Source of the DNA: G963708235 sp963708235
Lineage (GTDB): Bacteria > Actinomycetota > Acidimicrobiia > Spongiisociales > UBA5794
NCBI GenBank assembly: GCA_963708235.1
Contig: OY970200.1
Coordinates: forward strand, 992,001-1,056,000
Length of the DNA: 64,000 nt
Reading direction: 5' to 3'
Below, piece after piece: positions 41,721-50,862 of this stretch (positions within the stretch are counted from its first letter, which is position 1; each line of letters opens with the position of its first letter). Made by a program: the position numbers and the translations under genes. Below the pieces are notes generated by a model. It made no database searches, had not been told where the DNA came from, and saw nothing but the letters and a program-made list of their open reading frames with translations.

Positions 41721-42769
41721 CCACCCGGGTGCTGGTCGTCTCGTCGGTCCATCCACCGGACGACCCTCGTATCCGCCACAAGCTCGTCGAGAGTCTCCGA
41801 CGCCACGCCGAGGTGACGCTGGCGATCACCACACCAGGTCCCGCCGACCACGAGGGGTTTGCGGTCCGGGTGCTGTCGGGGGGAAGGCTGCGCCGGTCGC
41901 TTGCCGCCAGCAGACTGGTCCTCGCCGGTGGGTATGACGTGATCTCGGTGCACGACCCCGAGTTGCTCCCCGCCGCCGTGGTGTCGGGGATGCTGGGCCG
42001 CCGCATCGTGTTCGATCTGCACGAGGACTTTCCCGCCCAGCTCGCCGCCAAGCGGTGGATGCCGCGGCGGTTGCGCCCCCTGGCGGCGTGGGCGGCGCGG
42101 GGGCTGCTCCGGCTGGCCGAGATGATCATCGAGGTCACCCTGGCCGAAGCCGGCTACGCCAGACGTTTCCGCCGTCCCCATCCGGTGTTTCCCAACTACC
42201 TCGCCGACAACGAGATCGCCCCGGTGGCTCCCGCCGATCGGCACGGTGTCGTGTATCTCGGGGATATCACCACCGAGCGGGGTCTGCTGCTTGCGGTCGA
42301 GGCGCTGGGTCACAGCCACGCCCGCCCCCCGCTTACCCTGATCGGGCGGTGCTCCCCCGAGCTGCGGACCCGTCTCGAGGCGATGGGGCGCGCCTGTGGC
42401 GTCGCACTCAGGTTCACGGGGTTCCTGCCACCACGGGAGGCCCTGGAGTTGGTGGCCGCCCATGTGGTGGGGATCTCGCCGCTCACCGATCACCCCAACT
42501 ACCGCCATTCGCTCCCCACCAAGCTGCTCGAATACCTGGCGCTCGGGGTTCCGGTGGTGGCCAGCGACCTTCCCGGGAGTCGCCAGGTGGTCGCCGATCT
42601 CGGTGGCGTGGTGTGGGTCGCCCCGTCCGATGCCGTGGCCCTCGGCGACGGTATCGACACCGTGCTCGCCACACCGGCGATCACCGACGCCGCCGTCGCC
42701 GGTGCCGACGGCGTGCGACAACGGTTCCGCTGGCCCACCGACGAGGTCCGCCGCTACTACCTCGGGTGA
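41717..42769 (+). CDS. GT4-type glycosyltransferase
   Basis: 350 residues, GT-B fold. The N-terminal half has VLVVSSVHPPDDPRIRHK and ISVHDPELLPAAV, and the C-terminal half has VVYLGDITTERGLLLAVEAL and KLLEYLALGVPVVASDLPG with the late glutamate of the EX7E-type motif. The GTG at 41717 overlaps the dehydrogenase stop as GTGA, so it likely transfers the acidic sugar made by its neighbour. The donor is inferred from context only. Confidence 0.83.
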   Translation: MTTRVLVVSSVHPPDDPRIRHKLVESLRRHAEVTLAITTPGPADHEGFAVRVLSGGRLRRSLAASRLVLAGGYDVISVHDPELLPAAVVSGMLGRRIVFDLHEDFPAQLAAKRWMPRRLRPLAAWAARGLLRLAEMIIEVTLAEAGYARRFRRPHPVFPNYLADNEIAPVAPADRHGVVYLGDITTERGLLLAVEALGHSHARPPLTLIGRCSPELRTRLEAMGRACGVALRFTGFLPPREALELVAAHVVGISPLTDHPNYRHSLPTKLLEYLALGVPVVASDLPGSRQVVADLGGVVWVAPSDAVALGDGIDTVLATPAITDAAVAGADGVRQRFRWPTDEVRRYYLG

Positions 42770-42956
42770 CCCCCGGCCCCCCCGCCCCCAAGAGCGCGTG
42801 GCGGGGCGATGTCCCTTTCTGGCCCTCCCTGTTCCCTGGGGGGCTCCGAGGTTCTGGGGAGGTGGGGCGGGGCGCGAGGCCTGCATCCCTGTAGGTCGGT
42901 GTGTGGGTACGGCTGGGTTTCGACGTGCAGTTGTCAGGTCATGGGGTCACCGACGC
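42770..42956. other. Gap with G-rich tract
   Basis: 187 bases with no gene found between two converging glycosyltransferase genes. Guanine runs at 42838-42843, 42856-42859, 42864-42867 and 42869-42872 could form a G-quadruplex. A C-rich run lies at 42774-42789. No terminator-like T-run was seen. Confidence 0.3.
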
Positions 42957-43935
42957 CTATGTCTGGGGCTTCGGACCTCGACCGATGAGAAAACCGACCC
43001 CCCACGAGAGATGCATGGTGGCGGTCGCCGCCGGAAACACGAGCACCGCCGGGTCCTGGGTCTTGAGAACCTGACGCAGGGTCCCCAGGACCAGTGCGGT
43101 CACGTAGACGGTGGGGACCACCAGTGACACGGTGCGGGCGCCGAGACCGGCGGCCACGGCGGAACCTGCCAGACCGATCACCAGCGCCGGCGGCGCCGTC
43201 TGTCGCCAACGCAGCGATTCGGGGTGGAGCCGCAACATCCGGCGTTTCCCGGCGCCGTAGTCGAAGTACTGACGGGAGAGGGCCCGGAGGGTCCGGCGCG
43301 GGATGTACTCCACCACCAGTTGCGGGTCGAGCCACACCTGCTCGCCCGCCTTGCGCAGGCGGTAGTTGCAGCTCGTAGTCCTGGTTGCGGACCATCCGCT
43401 CGTCGAACAGCCCGACCGCCTCGATGGCTGAGCGGCGGAAGACCCCGAGGTAGACGGTGTCCACCTGCCCGGCGTGGGAGCTGTGGCGGAACTTGGCGTC
43501 GCCGACCCCCAGCGGGGAACCCATCGCCATGGCGATGGCCCGCTGCACCACGGACCGGCCAACGGCGGCCTGGATGCCGCCCACGTTGGCCGCACCGGTC
43601 ACCTGTAGCTGGGCGACGGCCCGGGAGATGTACCCGGGTGGGAGCACGCAGTGCGCATCGCAACGGACCACCACATCCCCCGAGGATGCGGTGATGGCCG
43701 CATTGAGCGCCGCCGGCGCCGTACCTGCCGGGTTGTCCACCAGCCGGACCCTGGGATCCCCGGCTCCGATCCTGGTGACCAACTCCCTGGTGCCGTCGTG
43801 GCTCATGCCGTCGGCGACGATGACCTCGAGCGAACCCGGGTACTCCTGGGAAAGGGCGCTGGCGATGGCGGCGGCAATGGCCCCCACCTCGTTGCGCACC
43901 GGGATGACGACGGACACGGTCGGGATGGCGTTCAC
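42957..43935 (-). CDS. GT2 glycosyltransferase, one-base insertion near 43369
   Basis: Membrane-associated GT2 enzyme: VSVVIPVRNEVGAIAAAIAS opens the GT-A fold, DGMSHDGTRELV and VVVRCDAHCVLPPGY carry the metal and nucleotide sites, and hydrophobic segments near the C-terminus suggest two or three membrane helices. The frame breaks after MVRNQDYEL. Dropping the C at 43369 from TGCAGCTCG restores DYELNYRLRKAGEQVW and the chain then runs to 42957, giving 325 residues. The GTG start at 43935 overlaps the upstream stop. A sequence error is likely. Confidence 0.82.
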
Positions 43936-44474
43936 GGACGGGCGAGGCTCCGGGCGGCATCGATCCACGCCGCCCCGATCTCGGCGAACGGTTCCTCCCC
44001 GGCGGCAACGGCGAGATAGACGGCCGCAGTGGTGGTCCGTGCCTTGTCGACGATGTGCTCCGGGTAGCGGAGGGTCCGCCGGTGCGTCTCGAAGATGTCC
44101 TCGCCGACCACCTCGATTCCGCCGTCGTGGCGACGCACCACGGAGAGGTCGAGGCCCACGATGGTGGCGGCGTCCCCTTCCCATACCGGTGGCACGACGA
44201 CACCCACCGAGAGATCGACGTCGGGCCCGTGTACGGAAACGTCGGCGTTCCAGCGGGCGAACCACCAGTCATCGTGGGGGAGGAGCCCGATCATGGCCCC
44301 GGCCGAACCTGTCGGATCGCCATCTCCGGTATCGGTCCCCGGAGGCGCCCACAGCCAGGCACCGTGCTCGTCCTCGCCCAGCCGCCACATGGTCCACTCC
44401 CACCGGGGCGTCCCCGGCCAGGTGCCGAGACGGATGTGTGCCGCGGTGTGGCGGGTCTGATCGAGGTGCGCCAT
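43932..44474 (-). CDS. DUF402 (FomD-like) protein
   Basis: 180 residues. The C-terminal two thirds match DUF402: WWFARWNADVSVHGPDVDL, VVVPPVWEGDAATIVGLDLS and EDIFETHRRTLRYPEHIVDK. Some relatives hydrolyse nucleoside di- or triphosphates (FomD acts on a cytidylylated intermediate), so a nucleotide-linked phosphatase is possible. I used ATG 44474, eight codons into the longest reading, because TAGCTT ends seven bases upstream. It is coupled (GTGA) to the GT2 gene that follows. Confidence 0.75.
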   Translation of the reverse strand: MAHLDQTRHTAAHIRLGTWPGTPRWEWTMWRLGEDEHGAWLWAPPGTDTGDGDPTGSAGAMIGLLPHDDWWFARWNADVSVHGPDVDLSVGVVVPPVWEGDAATIVGLDLSVVRRHDGGIEVVGEDIFETHRRTLRYPEHIVDKARTTTAAVYLAVAAGEEPFAEIGAAWIDAARSLARP

Positions 44475-44481
44475 GACGACC

Positions 44482-44487
44482 AAGCTA
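44482..44487 (-). promoter_or_regulatory. -10 box of leaderless promoter for the DUF402 gene
   Basis: TAGCTT on the minus strand, seven bases before the ATG at 44474. Confidence 0.5.
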
Positions 44488-44540
44488 GCGGTTGGCACCC
44501 CGGGGGACCGCCGTCGCAGTCCCCCGGATGTGGGTGCGGT

Positions 44541-45560
44541 CTACTCCTCGACGGTCCACGTGCCCGCCGAGCGCAGCAGCGCCGCCAGATCGCCCGGACC
44601 CTTCTGGGCCTGGGCATCGACGAGCTGGAGCTGGAGCCGGTCGGCGTAGGTGGGGCGGGACACCGATCTGAACACCCCGATCGGTGTCGGACCGTAGGGG
44701 CCATGGGCGATCCGGCTCAGGGCGAAGGCCACCCCCGGTTCGGGCTCGGAGGGATCATGGACGTGGATGGCATCGAGCCCCACGTCGGCGACCTCGACGA
44801 TGGTGGCCCCGCGGGGACCCACGATGATCCCGTGTTCCTGGTGAGGCCCGAACACCACCGGCTTACCGGCCTCGAGATAGATCCGGTTCTCATCGCGTTC
44901 CTCCCGCCCGGTGAGCTGGATGAAGGCCTTGTCGTTGAAGACGTTGCAGTTCTGATAGATCTCCACGAACGCCGAACCACGGTGGGCGAACGCCTCGGTG
45001 AGGACCGCCGTCGAATGGGTGCGATCCATGTCGATGGTCCTGGCGACAAACGTCGCCTCGGCACCGAGCGCCAGGCTCACCGGGTTGAAGGGGTAGTCGA
45101 TCGAGCCCATCGGGCTGGTCTTGGTCCGCTTACCCACCTCCGAGGTGGGGGAGTACTGGCCCTTGGTCAACCCGTAGATCTGGTTGTTGAACATGAGGAT
45201 CTTGAGGTTGGCGTTGCGACGCAGCGTGTGGATCAGATGGTTGCCGCCGATCGACAAGGAGTCGCCGTCGCCACTCACCACCCAGACGGTGAGATCCGGG
45301 TTGGCTGCGGCGATCCCCGAGGCGATCGCCGGGGCCCGTCCATGGATCGAGTGCATCCCGTAGGTGTTGACGTAGTACGGGAAGCGGGCGGCACAGCCGA
45401 TGCCCGAGATGAAGACGTGCTTCTCCCGATCCACGTCGAGACCGGCGAGGAAGTTCTGCACGGTGGCAAGGATCGTGTAGTCGCCGCATCCCGGGCACCA
45501 CCGAACCTCCTGGTCGGACTGGAAATCTGCCCGCGAGTAGCGGGTGCCGGTGTCGGTCAT
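44541..45560 (-). CDS. korB: 2-oxoglutarate/2-oxoacid:ferredoxin oxidoreductase, beta subunit
   Basis: 339 residues, thiamine-diphosphate subunit. WCPGCGDYTILATVQNFLA (about 21-39) has iron-sulfur-type cysteines, SGIGCAARFPYYVNTYG is conserved, and the ThDP motif is SGDGDSLSIGGNH with FNNQIYGLTKGQ. With KorA it oxidises 2-oxoglutarate (or a related 2-oxoacid) with CoA and reduces ferredoxin, replacing NAD-linked 2-oxoglutarate dehydrogenase as in many actinobacteria. The ATG at 45560 overlaps the korA stop. The first 200 codons of the long open frame back to 46175 belong to korA in another frame and are not korB. Confidence 0.9.
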   Translation of the reverse strand: MTDTGTRYSRADFQSDQEVRWCPGCGDYTILATVQNFLAGLDVDREKHVFISGIGCAARFPYYVNTYGMHSIHGRAPAIASGIAAANPDLTVWVVSGDGDSLSIGGNHLIHTLRRNANLKILMFNNQIYGLTKGQYSPTSEVGKRTKTSPMGSIDYPFNPVSLALGAEATFVARTIDMDRTHSTAVLTEAFAHRGSAFVEIYQNCNVFNDKAFIQLTGREERDENRIYLEAGKPVVFGPHQEHGIIVGPRGATIVEVADVGLDAIHVHDPSEPEPGVAFALSRIAHGPYGPTPIGVFRSVSRPTYADRLQLQLVDAQAQKGPGDLAALLRSAGTWTVEE

Positions 45561-47439
45561 CCCTGGTCCTTTCCATCCAACAGTTCGATGATCTTGGCGG
45601 TGATCTCGTTCGCCTTGAACGGGAGGCCCTGGACCTTGCCGTAGGAGATCGCCGGGACCAGGAACTCGGCGCGGAGCACCTTGGAGAGCTGACCCCGGTT
45701 CAGCTCGGGGATCAGGACCTTGTCGTAGCGGGCCATGATCTCGCCGAGCCCGGGTGGCAGCGGCGCCAGGTGCCGGATGTGGACATGGGCGGCCTTGTAC
45801 CCGGCCGTGGCGGCGTTCTTCACCCCGGCGCGGATGGCGCCGAAGGTGGACCCCCACCCGACGACCAGCAGATCGGCGTCCTCGGCCCCCCATACCTCGG
45901 GAACCGGGATGCTCTCGGCGATGCGTGCCAGTTTCTCCTCGCGCAGTGCGGTCATGCGTTCGTGGTTGACCGGGTCGTACGAGACGTTGCCGGTGCCGTC
46001 CTCGTGTTCCAGCCCGCCGACGCGGTGTTCCAGACCGGGGGTGCCCGGAACCGCCCAGGGCCGCGCCAGCGTCGCCGGGTCCCGGAGGTAGGGGAGGTAA
46101 TCGCCCTCGGCGTTGGGAGCGGTGGCAAAGGGGACACTGTGATCGGGGATCAGATCGACGTCGGGCAGCGCCCACGGCTCGGAGCTGTTGGCGATGTACC
46201 CGTCGGACATGAGGATCACCGGCGTCATGTAGTTGACGGCGATCCTGATCGCCTCGATGGCGGCGGCGAAGGCGTCACTCGGCGAGGCGGCGGCGACCAC
46301 CGGAAGCGGGGCCTCGCCGTGCCGGCCGTACAGCGCCATCAGCAGATCGGCCTGCTCGACCTTGGTCGGCATTCCCGTGGACGGTCCGGCGCGTTGCACA
46401 TTGACCACGACCAGGGGAAGCCGGTCTGGAACGCAAGGCTGATGGTCTCGCTCTTGAGCGCCAGCCCCGGTCCACTGGTTCCGGTCACCCCGAGATGACC
46501 GGCGAACGAGGCCCCGAGCGAAACCCCGACGGCGGCGATCTCGTCCTCCGCCTGGAAGGTGCGGACCCCGAAGTTCTTGAGCGGCGCCAGCTCCTCGAGG
46601 ATCCCCGAGGCGGGGGTGATCGGGTACGAGCCGTAGAACAGCGGAAGCTTGACGCTCGATGCCCCGGCGATGAGACCCCAGGCCAGCGCCTGGTTGCCGG
46701 TGACGTTGGTGTAGGTGCCGGGCGCCATCTTGGCGGGGGCGACGTGATAGGTGTGGTGGAACTCCTCGGTGGTGATCCCGAAGTTGTATCCGGCCTTGAA
46801 GGCGGCGATGTTGGCCTTGCCCACCGGGGCGTCCACCCCGAACTTGCCGACCACCCAGTCGATGACGGGCTCGACCGGGCGGTTGAACATCCAGCTCACC
46901 AGCCCGAGCGCAAAGAAGTTCTTGGACCGCAGCACCCCGCGTCCGGTGATCCCGGTGTCCTTGACCGCCAGCTTGGTGAGCTCCTCCATCGGGGCGCTCA
47001 GCAGGTGGAAGCCGTCGAGACTGCCGTCCTCGAGCGGGTTGGCGGTGTAGCCCGCCTTGGCGAGGTTGCGGTCGTCGAAGGCATCGCTGTTGGCCAGCAA
47101 CAGCCCGTCCTTGCGGAGATCGCCGATGTTGGCCTTCAACGCCGCCGGGTTCATCGCCACCAGGACATCCGGAGAGTCCCCGGGAGTGAGGATGTCCCAG
47201 TCGGCGATGTGCACCTGGAACGAGGAGACCCCGGGGAGGGTGCCGGCAGGGGCGCGGATCTCGGCGGGGAAGTCGGGAAGCGTGGCGAGATCGTTCCCGA
47301 ACAGCGCCGAGCTGTCGGTGAAGCGGGTCCCGGCGAGTTGCATGCCGTCCCCGGAATCTCCGGCGAACCGGATGACCACCCGGTCGAGTACCTCGCGCTG
47401 CCTCGGTTCGGTGAGCGTGTCTTCTGACAAGTCGATCAT
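45557..47439 (-). CDS. korA: 2-oxoglutarate/2-oxoacid:ferredoxin oxidoreductase, alpha subunit, one base missing near 46420
   Basis: Fused gamma-alpha type subunit: VVIRFAGDSGDGMQLAGTRF at the start, PLFYGSYPITPASGILEEL and FQAEDEIAAVGVSLGASFAG in the middle, then NVQRAGPSTGMPTKVEQADL. The frame breaks between SETISLAFQTG and LPLVVVNVQR. Restoring one base near 46420 (for example GAGCTT for GGCTT on the minus strand) joins the halves into about 627 residues. I start at ATG 47439 (MIDLSEDTL). ATG 47475 would add 12 residues. Neither has a clear ribosome binding site. korB follows with a four-base overlap. Confidence 0.85.
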
Positions 47440-47642
47440 CTCCCTGAGTGGGTTTACCCACCCCGTGACGGACATTCCCCGGTGCGCTTCGCCATTGCGG
47501 CGTGCGCCGGGCGACCGGTCCAGTGTATGCCTGAGGTTCCGTCCGGGTGGGGAGATTCTCGGCAAAATCAGTGGTCGGGTGCTGCGAAATGGGTCCGCCG
47601 ACCGATGACTGAAGGAGATCGCGACCCGGTGCGTGTCGCCCG
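47440..47642. other. Gap between korA and the amidase gene
   Basis: About 200 bases with no gene found. It holds TACACT on the minus strand (47527-47522), a candidate -10 for korAB with a leader of about 75 bases. No terminator of the amidase or other element is visible. Confidence 0.35.
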
Positions 47643-49040
47643 TCAGCCGTGGCCCGGTGGGACGGGCGAACCCGCCAGACCGGCGTCCTCCAGCATGGCA
47701 CCGAGTTCGAGGAGACGATGCTCCGCCCACCGGGGCCCGATCAGTTGGACACTGGGCGGCGGTGAGCCGGGGACCGAGATCGGAAGCGACAACGCCGGCT
47801 GTCCGGTCTGGTTGGCCATGGTGGTGAAGCCGGAGAGAAGACCGCGGTAGAACACGTCCTCGCCGCCGACATCGACGGTGTCGATCCCGATCACCTTGCG
47901 GGTGGCGGCGACGGTGGGGGTGATCAGTGCATCGCATCCGGTGAGCGCCGCCTCGGCGGCGTCACGCACCCTCAGTCGCCAGGCGAGCCCGGCGAGGTAG
48001 TCGTCGATGTCGGTGTCGAGCGCCATCCGCACCCGATCGGCGACATCGGATCCGTAGCGTTCCGGGGATTCGGTGAAACGCCGCCGGTGTACCGCTGCCA
48101 CCTCGGGGTAGGTCGACTCGATCACCAGGCCGGGGAACTCGATCTCGGGAATCGGCATGGGGACGATGGTGACTCCGGCGTCGGCGGCAGCGGCGAGGAA
48201 GTGCTCCCAGGCGGTACGGACCTCGTCGGTCATCGCCATGTCCACCCAGGGATGAGGAACCCCGAGACGCACGGTGTCCGGGGCGGGGGTGGCTCCGGGT
48301 GGCGGCACCGGTCGGAGTCGGGACCAGGGGTCGGCGGGGTCGTGACCCGCCATCGCCGCATAGAGCAATGCCACGTCGCCGACGGTGGTGGCGAGCGGCC
48401 CGACGGTGTCCAGCGACGCCGCCAGCGGGGCGACCCCCCGTATCGGGATCCGGCCATGGGTGACCTTGAGCCCGACCACGGCGCACATTGCCGCCGGGGT
48501 ACGCACCGATCCGCCGGTGTCGGTTCCGACGGCGCCGGGAACGAGACGGGCGGCAACGGCAGCGGCGGATCCACCCGAAGAACCACCGCAGGAGGTGTTG
48601 GGATCCCATGGGTTCCGCACCGGTCCGAACCACGGGTTCTCCGAGGAGAAACCGAAGGCGAACTCGTGGAGCCCGGTCCGGCCGACGATGACCGCACCCG
48701 CCGTCTCGAGCCGGTCGATGACCGGCGCCGACTCGGTGGAATGTTGGGGAGGGAATCCCGATCCGCAGGTGTTGGGGAGTCCGGCCTGGTCGATCAGGTC
48801 CTTGACGGCGATCGGGGCGCCGGCGAGAGGCCCGACCGGCTCCCCGGCGGTCAACCGACGGTCCACGGCGGCGGCTGCGGCGATCGCACGATCGTGGCTG
48901 ACCAGGGTGAAGGCGTTGAGGGTGGGCTGTGAGGTGTCGATCGCCCGGAGACGGTCATCGACGAGGGCGGTGGCCGTGGTCTCACCGGAGAGAACCGCGG
49001 CCACCGCCTCGGAGAGCGGTCCACGATGCGTCGGGCTCAT
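47643..49040 (-). CDS. Amidase-signature family amidase
   Basis: 465 residues with the Ser-cisSer-Lys triad of the amidase signature family: lysine in APIAVKDLIDQAG (about 77), serines in TSCGGSSGGSAAAVAA (about 150-156) and GTDTGGSVRTPAAMCAVVGLK. The C-terminus is substrate-specific and the substrate is unknown. Without gatB or gatC beside it and with a shorter C-terminal part, it is more likely a catabolic amidase than GatA of the tRNA amidotransferase. I use ATG 49040, since earlier in-frame codons overlap the neighbouring gene. Confidence 0.85.
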   Translation of the reverse strand: MSPTHRGPLSEAVAAVLSGETTATALVDDRLRAIDTSQPTLNAFTLVSHDRAIAAAAAVDRRLTAGEPVGPLAGAPIAVKDLIDQAGLPNTCGSGFPPQHSTESAPVIDRLETAGAVIVGRTGLHEFAFGFSSENPWFGPVRNPWDPNTSCGGSSGGSAAAVAARLVPGAVGTDTGGSVRTPAAMCAVVGLKVTHGRIPIRGVAPLAASLDTVGPLATTVGDVALLYAAMAGHDPADPWSRLRPVPPPGATPAPDTVRLGVPHPWVDMAMTDEVRTAWEHFLAAAADAGVTIVPMPIPEIEFPGLVIESTYPEVAAVHRRRFTESPERYGSDVADRVRMALDTDIDDYLAGLAWRLRVRDAAEAALTGCDALITPTVAATRKVIGIDTVDVGGEDVFYRGLLSGFTTMANQTGQPALSLPISVPGSPPPSVQLIGPRWAEHRLLELGAMLEDAGLAGSPVPPGHG

Positions 49041-49056
49041 CGGATCCCGCGGTGGG

Positions 49057-50133
49057 TCATTCCCAGGTGACCTCGCGGTCCGAGGGGAACACCGAGAGCC
49101 ACAGATGGCCGGGGGGAACCGTGATCTCGGCGCCGTCGGCGGACGACAAGGTGAAGAACTCGTCGATCTCGTCACGCTGCCAGGTGCCCTCGATGACCTC
49201 GCCGTCGTGGAACACCATGACCGGTCCCTCGCCGGTGGTCAGCTCGGCGGGAACGCAGCTCCCTCCCTGGCCGCTCGCGGGACAGGCGGTGTACTTCTCG
49301 GCGACCAGCACCACCAGGGTGTCGGCGGCGATCTGTTCGCCGTTGCCCTCGATGTCGACCCAGCCGTGCGGGACGTCCCCGTTGGACCGGAGGTACTGCT
49401 CACCGTCGAATGTCCAGTTGACGTCGGGCCAGTTACCCGACCAGGAGAGGTTTACGGTGGTCGCCGGCGTACCGGCCACGGTGGGCTCGGCGAAGGCGAA
49501 CCAGGAGCCGACCGGCGGCGCATCCGGGTATTCCCGGGCGTCGGCCTCGTCGCGGACCAGCACGCTGGACGAATAGAGGGTCCGTTCATAGGCGCGACCG
49601 TTGCGGGGGATCCTCCAGGTGCTGGGGGCGTTCTCGGTGAGGAAGGGAACCTCGGCGGCGGTGGCCAGCGACTGGATCCACGGCTGACCACCCGAGAACT
49701 GGAACGTGGCTCCGAGCGGGCGCAACAGACCGGGGTCGGTGGGGCGCACCGAGCGGACCGGTCCGATGTATTCGGAGTCGACGGTGTGGTAGAGCCCGAT
49801 GAACCGCGTCAACCCGGCTTCGACCAGCAGCTCGATGACCGCTTCGGCCTCCTGGACACCGGACTGCGGGCGTGCGTCGGGATGGTTGTCGATCTTGACG
49901 GCGACCACCCTCCGATCCATCAGGGACTCGTCCTCCACGGGAAGTCCGTTGAGGAGCGAGGAGGGACCGGCGACCACCGTGGTGGTGGTCTCGGCGACCG
50001 TGGTGGTGGTCTCGGCGACCGTGGTGGTGGTCGGGGCGGGTGTGGTGGTGGTCTCCTCGGCGTCGTCCCCACCGCAGGCGGCGGCAACGAGGGCAAAGGC
50101 GATGATGGCGATGATGTATGAGAATGGTTTCAC
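49057..50133 (-). CDS. YerB-like (DUF3048) lipoprotein with Thr-rich linker
   Basis: 358 residues. A lipoprotein signal (KPFSYIIAIIAFALVAAAC) gives a lipid-modified cysteine, followed by CGGDD and a linker of near-identical TTTT-containing units (about 25-55). The rest matches DUF3048: DNHPDARPQSGVQEAEAVIE, LTRFIGLYHT, IGPVRSVRPTD, FSGGQPW and the late DGEVIEGTWQRD. The function of YerB proteins is unknown, and a surface location is clear. The start GTG 50133 has TACACT nine bases upstream. Confidence 0.82.
   Translation of the reverse strand: MKPFSYIIAIIAFALVAAACGGDDAEETTTTPAPTTTTVAETTTTVAETTTTVVAGPSSLLNGLPVEDESLMDRRVVAVKIDNHPDARPQSGVQEAEAVIELLVEAGLTRFIGLYHTVDSEYIGPVRSVRPTDPGLLRPLGATFQFSGGQPWIQSLATAAEVPFLTENAPSTWRIPRNGRAYERTLYSSSVLVRDEADAREYPDAPPVGSWFAFAEPTVAGTPATTVNLSWSGNWPDVNWTFDGEQYLRSNGDVPHGWVDIEGNGEQIAADTLVVLVAEKYTACPASGQGGSCVPAELTTGEGPVMVFHDGEVIEGTWQRDEIDEFFTLSSADGAEITVPPGHLWLSVFPSDREVTWE
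49976..50045 (-). repeat. Tandem 21-base repeats coding the Thr-rich linker
   Basis: Two exact copies of ACCGTGGTGGTGGTCTCGGCG on the plus strand (49976-49996 and 49997-50017) and further degenerate copies. On the coding strand they give repeated TTTTVAE. Copy number could vary between strains. Confidence 0.6.
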
Positions 50134-50142
50134 AAGGCTCGG

Positions 50143-50148
50143 AGTGTA
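50143..50148 (-). promoter_or_regulatory. -10 box for the YerB-like gene
   Basis: TACACT on the minus strand, nine bases before the GTG at 50133, a leader of only a few bases. Confidence 0.4.
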
Positions 50149-50191
50149 CCGCCATCCTGGGCTACATCGGGGGACCGGTGGGGGCGAGGGG

Positions 50192-50197
50192 TACCAT
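50192..50197 (+). promoter_or_regulatory. -10 box of leaderless promoter for the methyltransferase at 50204
   Basis: TACCAT, six bases before the ATG. Confidence 0.5.
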
Positions 50198-50203
50198 CCG
50201 ACC

Positions 50204-50830
50204 ATGCCCTGGATCCCTCCGACCTCTGCCGAACGCAAGGCCTTCTGGGACACCAGGTATGCCACCGAAGGATTTGTCTTCGGGTTCGAGCCGAACCGGT
50301 TCGTCGCCGAGTACCTTGCCGACCTGCCACCGGGGCGGGCGCTCGATCTCGGAAGCGGGCAGGGCAGGAACGCCATCTGGCTGGCCCGTCGTGGCCATCA
50401 GGTCACCGCCGTCGACCTGTCCAGCGTGGCTCGTGGCCAGGCGGTGGCGCTGGCGACCGAGGTCAGGGTGACGGTCGACTTCGTCGCCGCCGACGTCACC
50501 GAGTGGCGGCCACCGCCGGAAGCCTTCGATCTGGTGCTGCTCGCCTACCTTCAACTCGTTCCTGACGAGCGTGCCCAGGTCCATGCGGCGGCGATGGCGG
50601 CCGTGGCGCCCGGCGGGGTGGTGTTCCTCGTCGCCCACCACCTCGACAACCTCGAGGACGGGCTCGGTGGCCCGCAGATTCCGCAGGTGCTCTACACCGA
50701 GGACCAGTTGACCGCCGACTTCGCCGGGCTCGACATCGTGACCCTCGAGAAGGCGTTGCGGCCCGTGGAACGTGACGGTGTCGAAGGCGAGGCGATCGAT
50801 GTCGTGATGGTCGCCGAACGCCCCGCTTGA
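50204..50830 (+). CDS. Class I SAM-dependent methyltransferase (TehB-like group)
   Basis: 208 residues. FWDTRYATEGFVFGFEPNRFVAEYL (start given in part) is the N-terminal cap common to the TehB/thiopurine-methyltransferase-like group. SAM motif I is ALDLGSGQGRNAIWLARRG (about 46-64), and DLVLLAYLQLVPDERAQVHAA follows. Targets could be small molecules, metals or metalloids, and none is indicated here. The start fits the TACCAT box. It is convergent with the sodX-like gene. Confidence 0.75.
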   Translation: MPWIPPTSAERKAFWDTRYATEGFVFGFEPNRFVAEYLADLPPGRALDLGSGQGRNAIWLARRGHQVTAVDLSSVARGQAVALATEVRVTVDFVAADVTEWRPPPEAFDLVLLAYLQLVPDERAQVHAAAMAAVAPGGVVFLVAHHLDNLEDGLGGPQIPQVLYTEDQLTADFAGLDIVTLEKALRPVERDGVEGEAIDVVMVAERPA

Positions 50831-50862
50831 GCCATCGGTGGCGGCCGTACCCGCCGGGGTGG

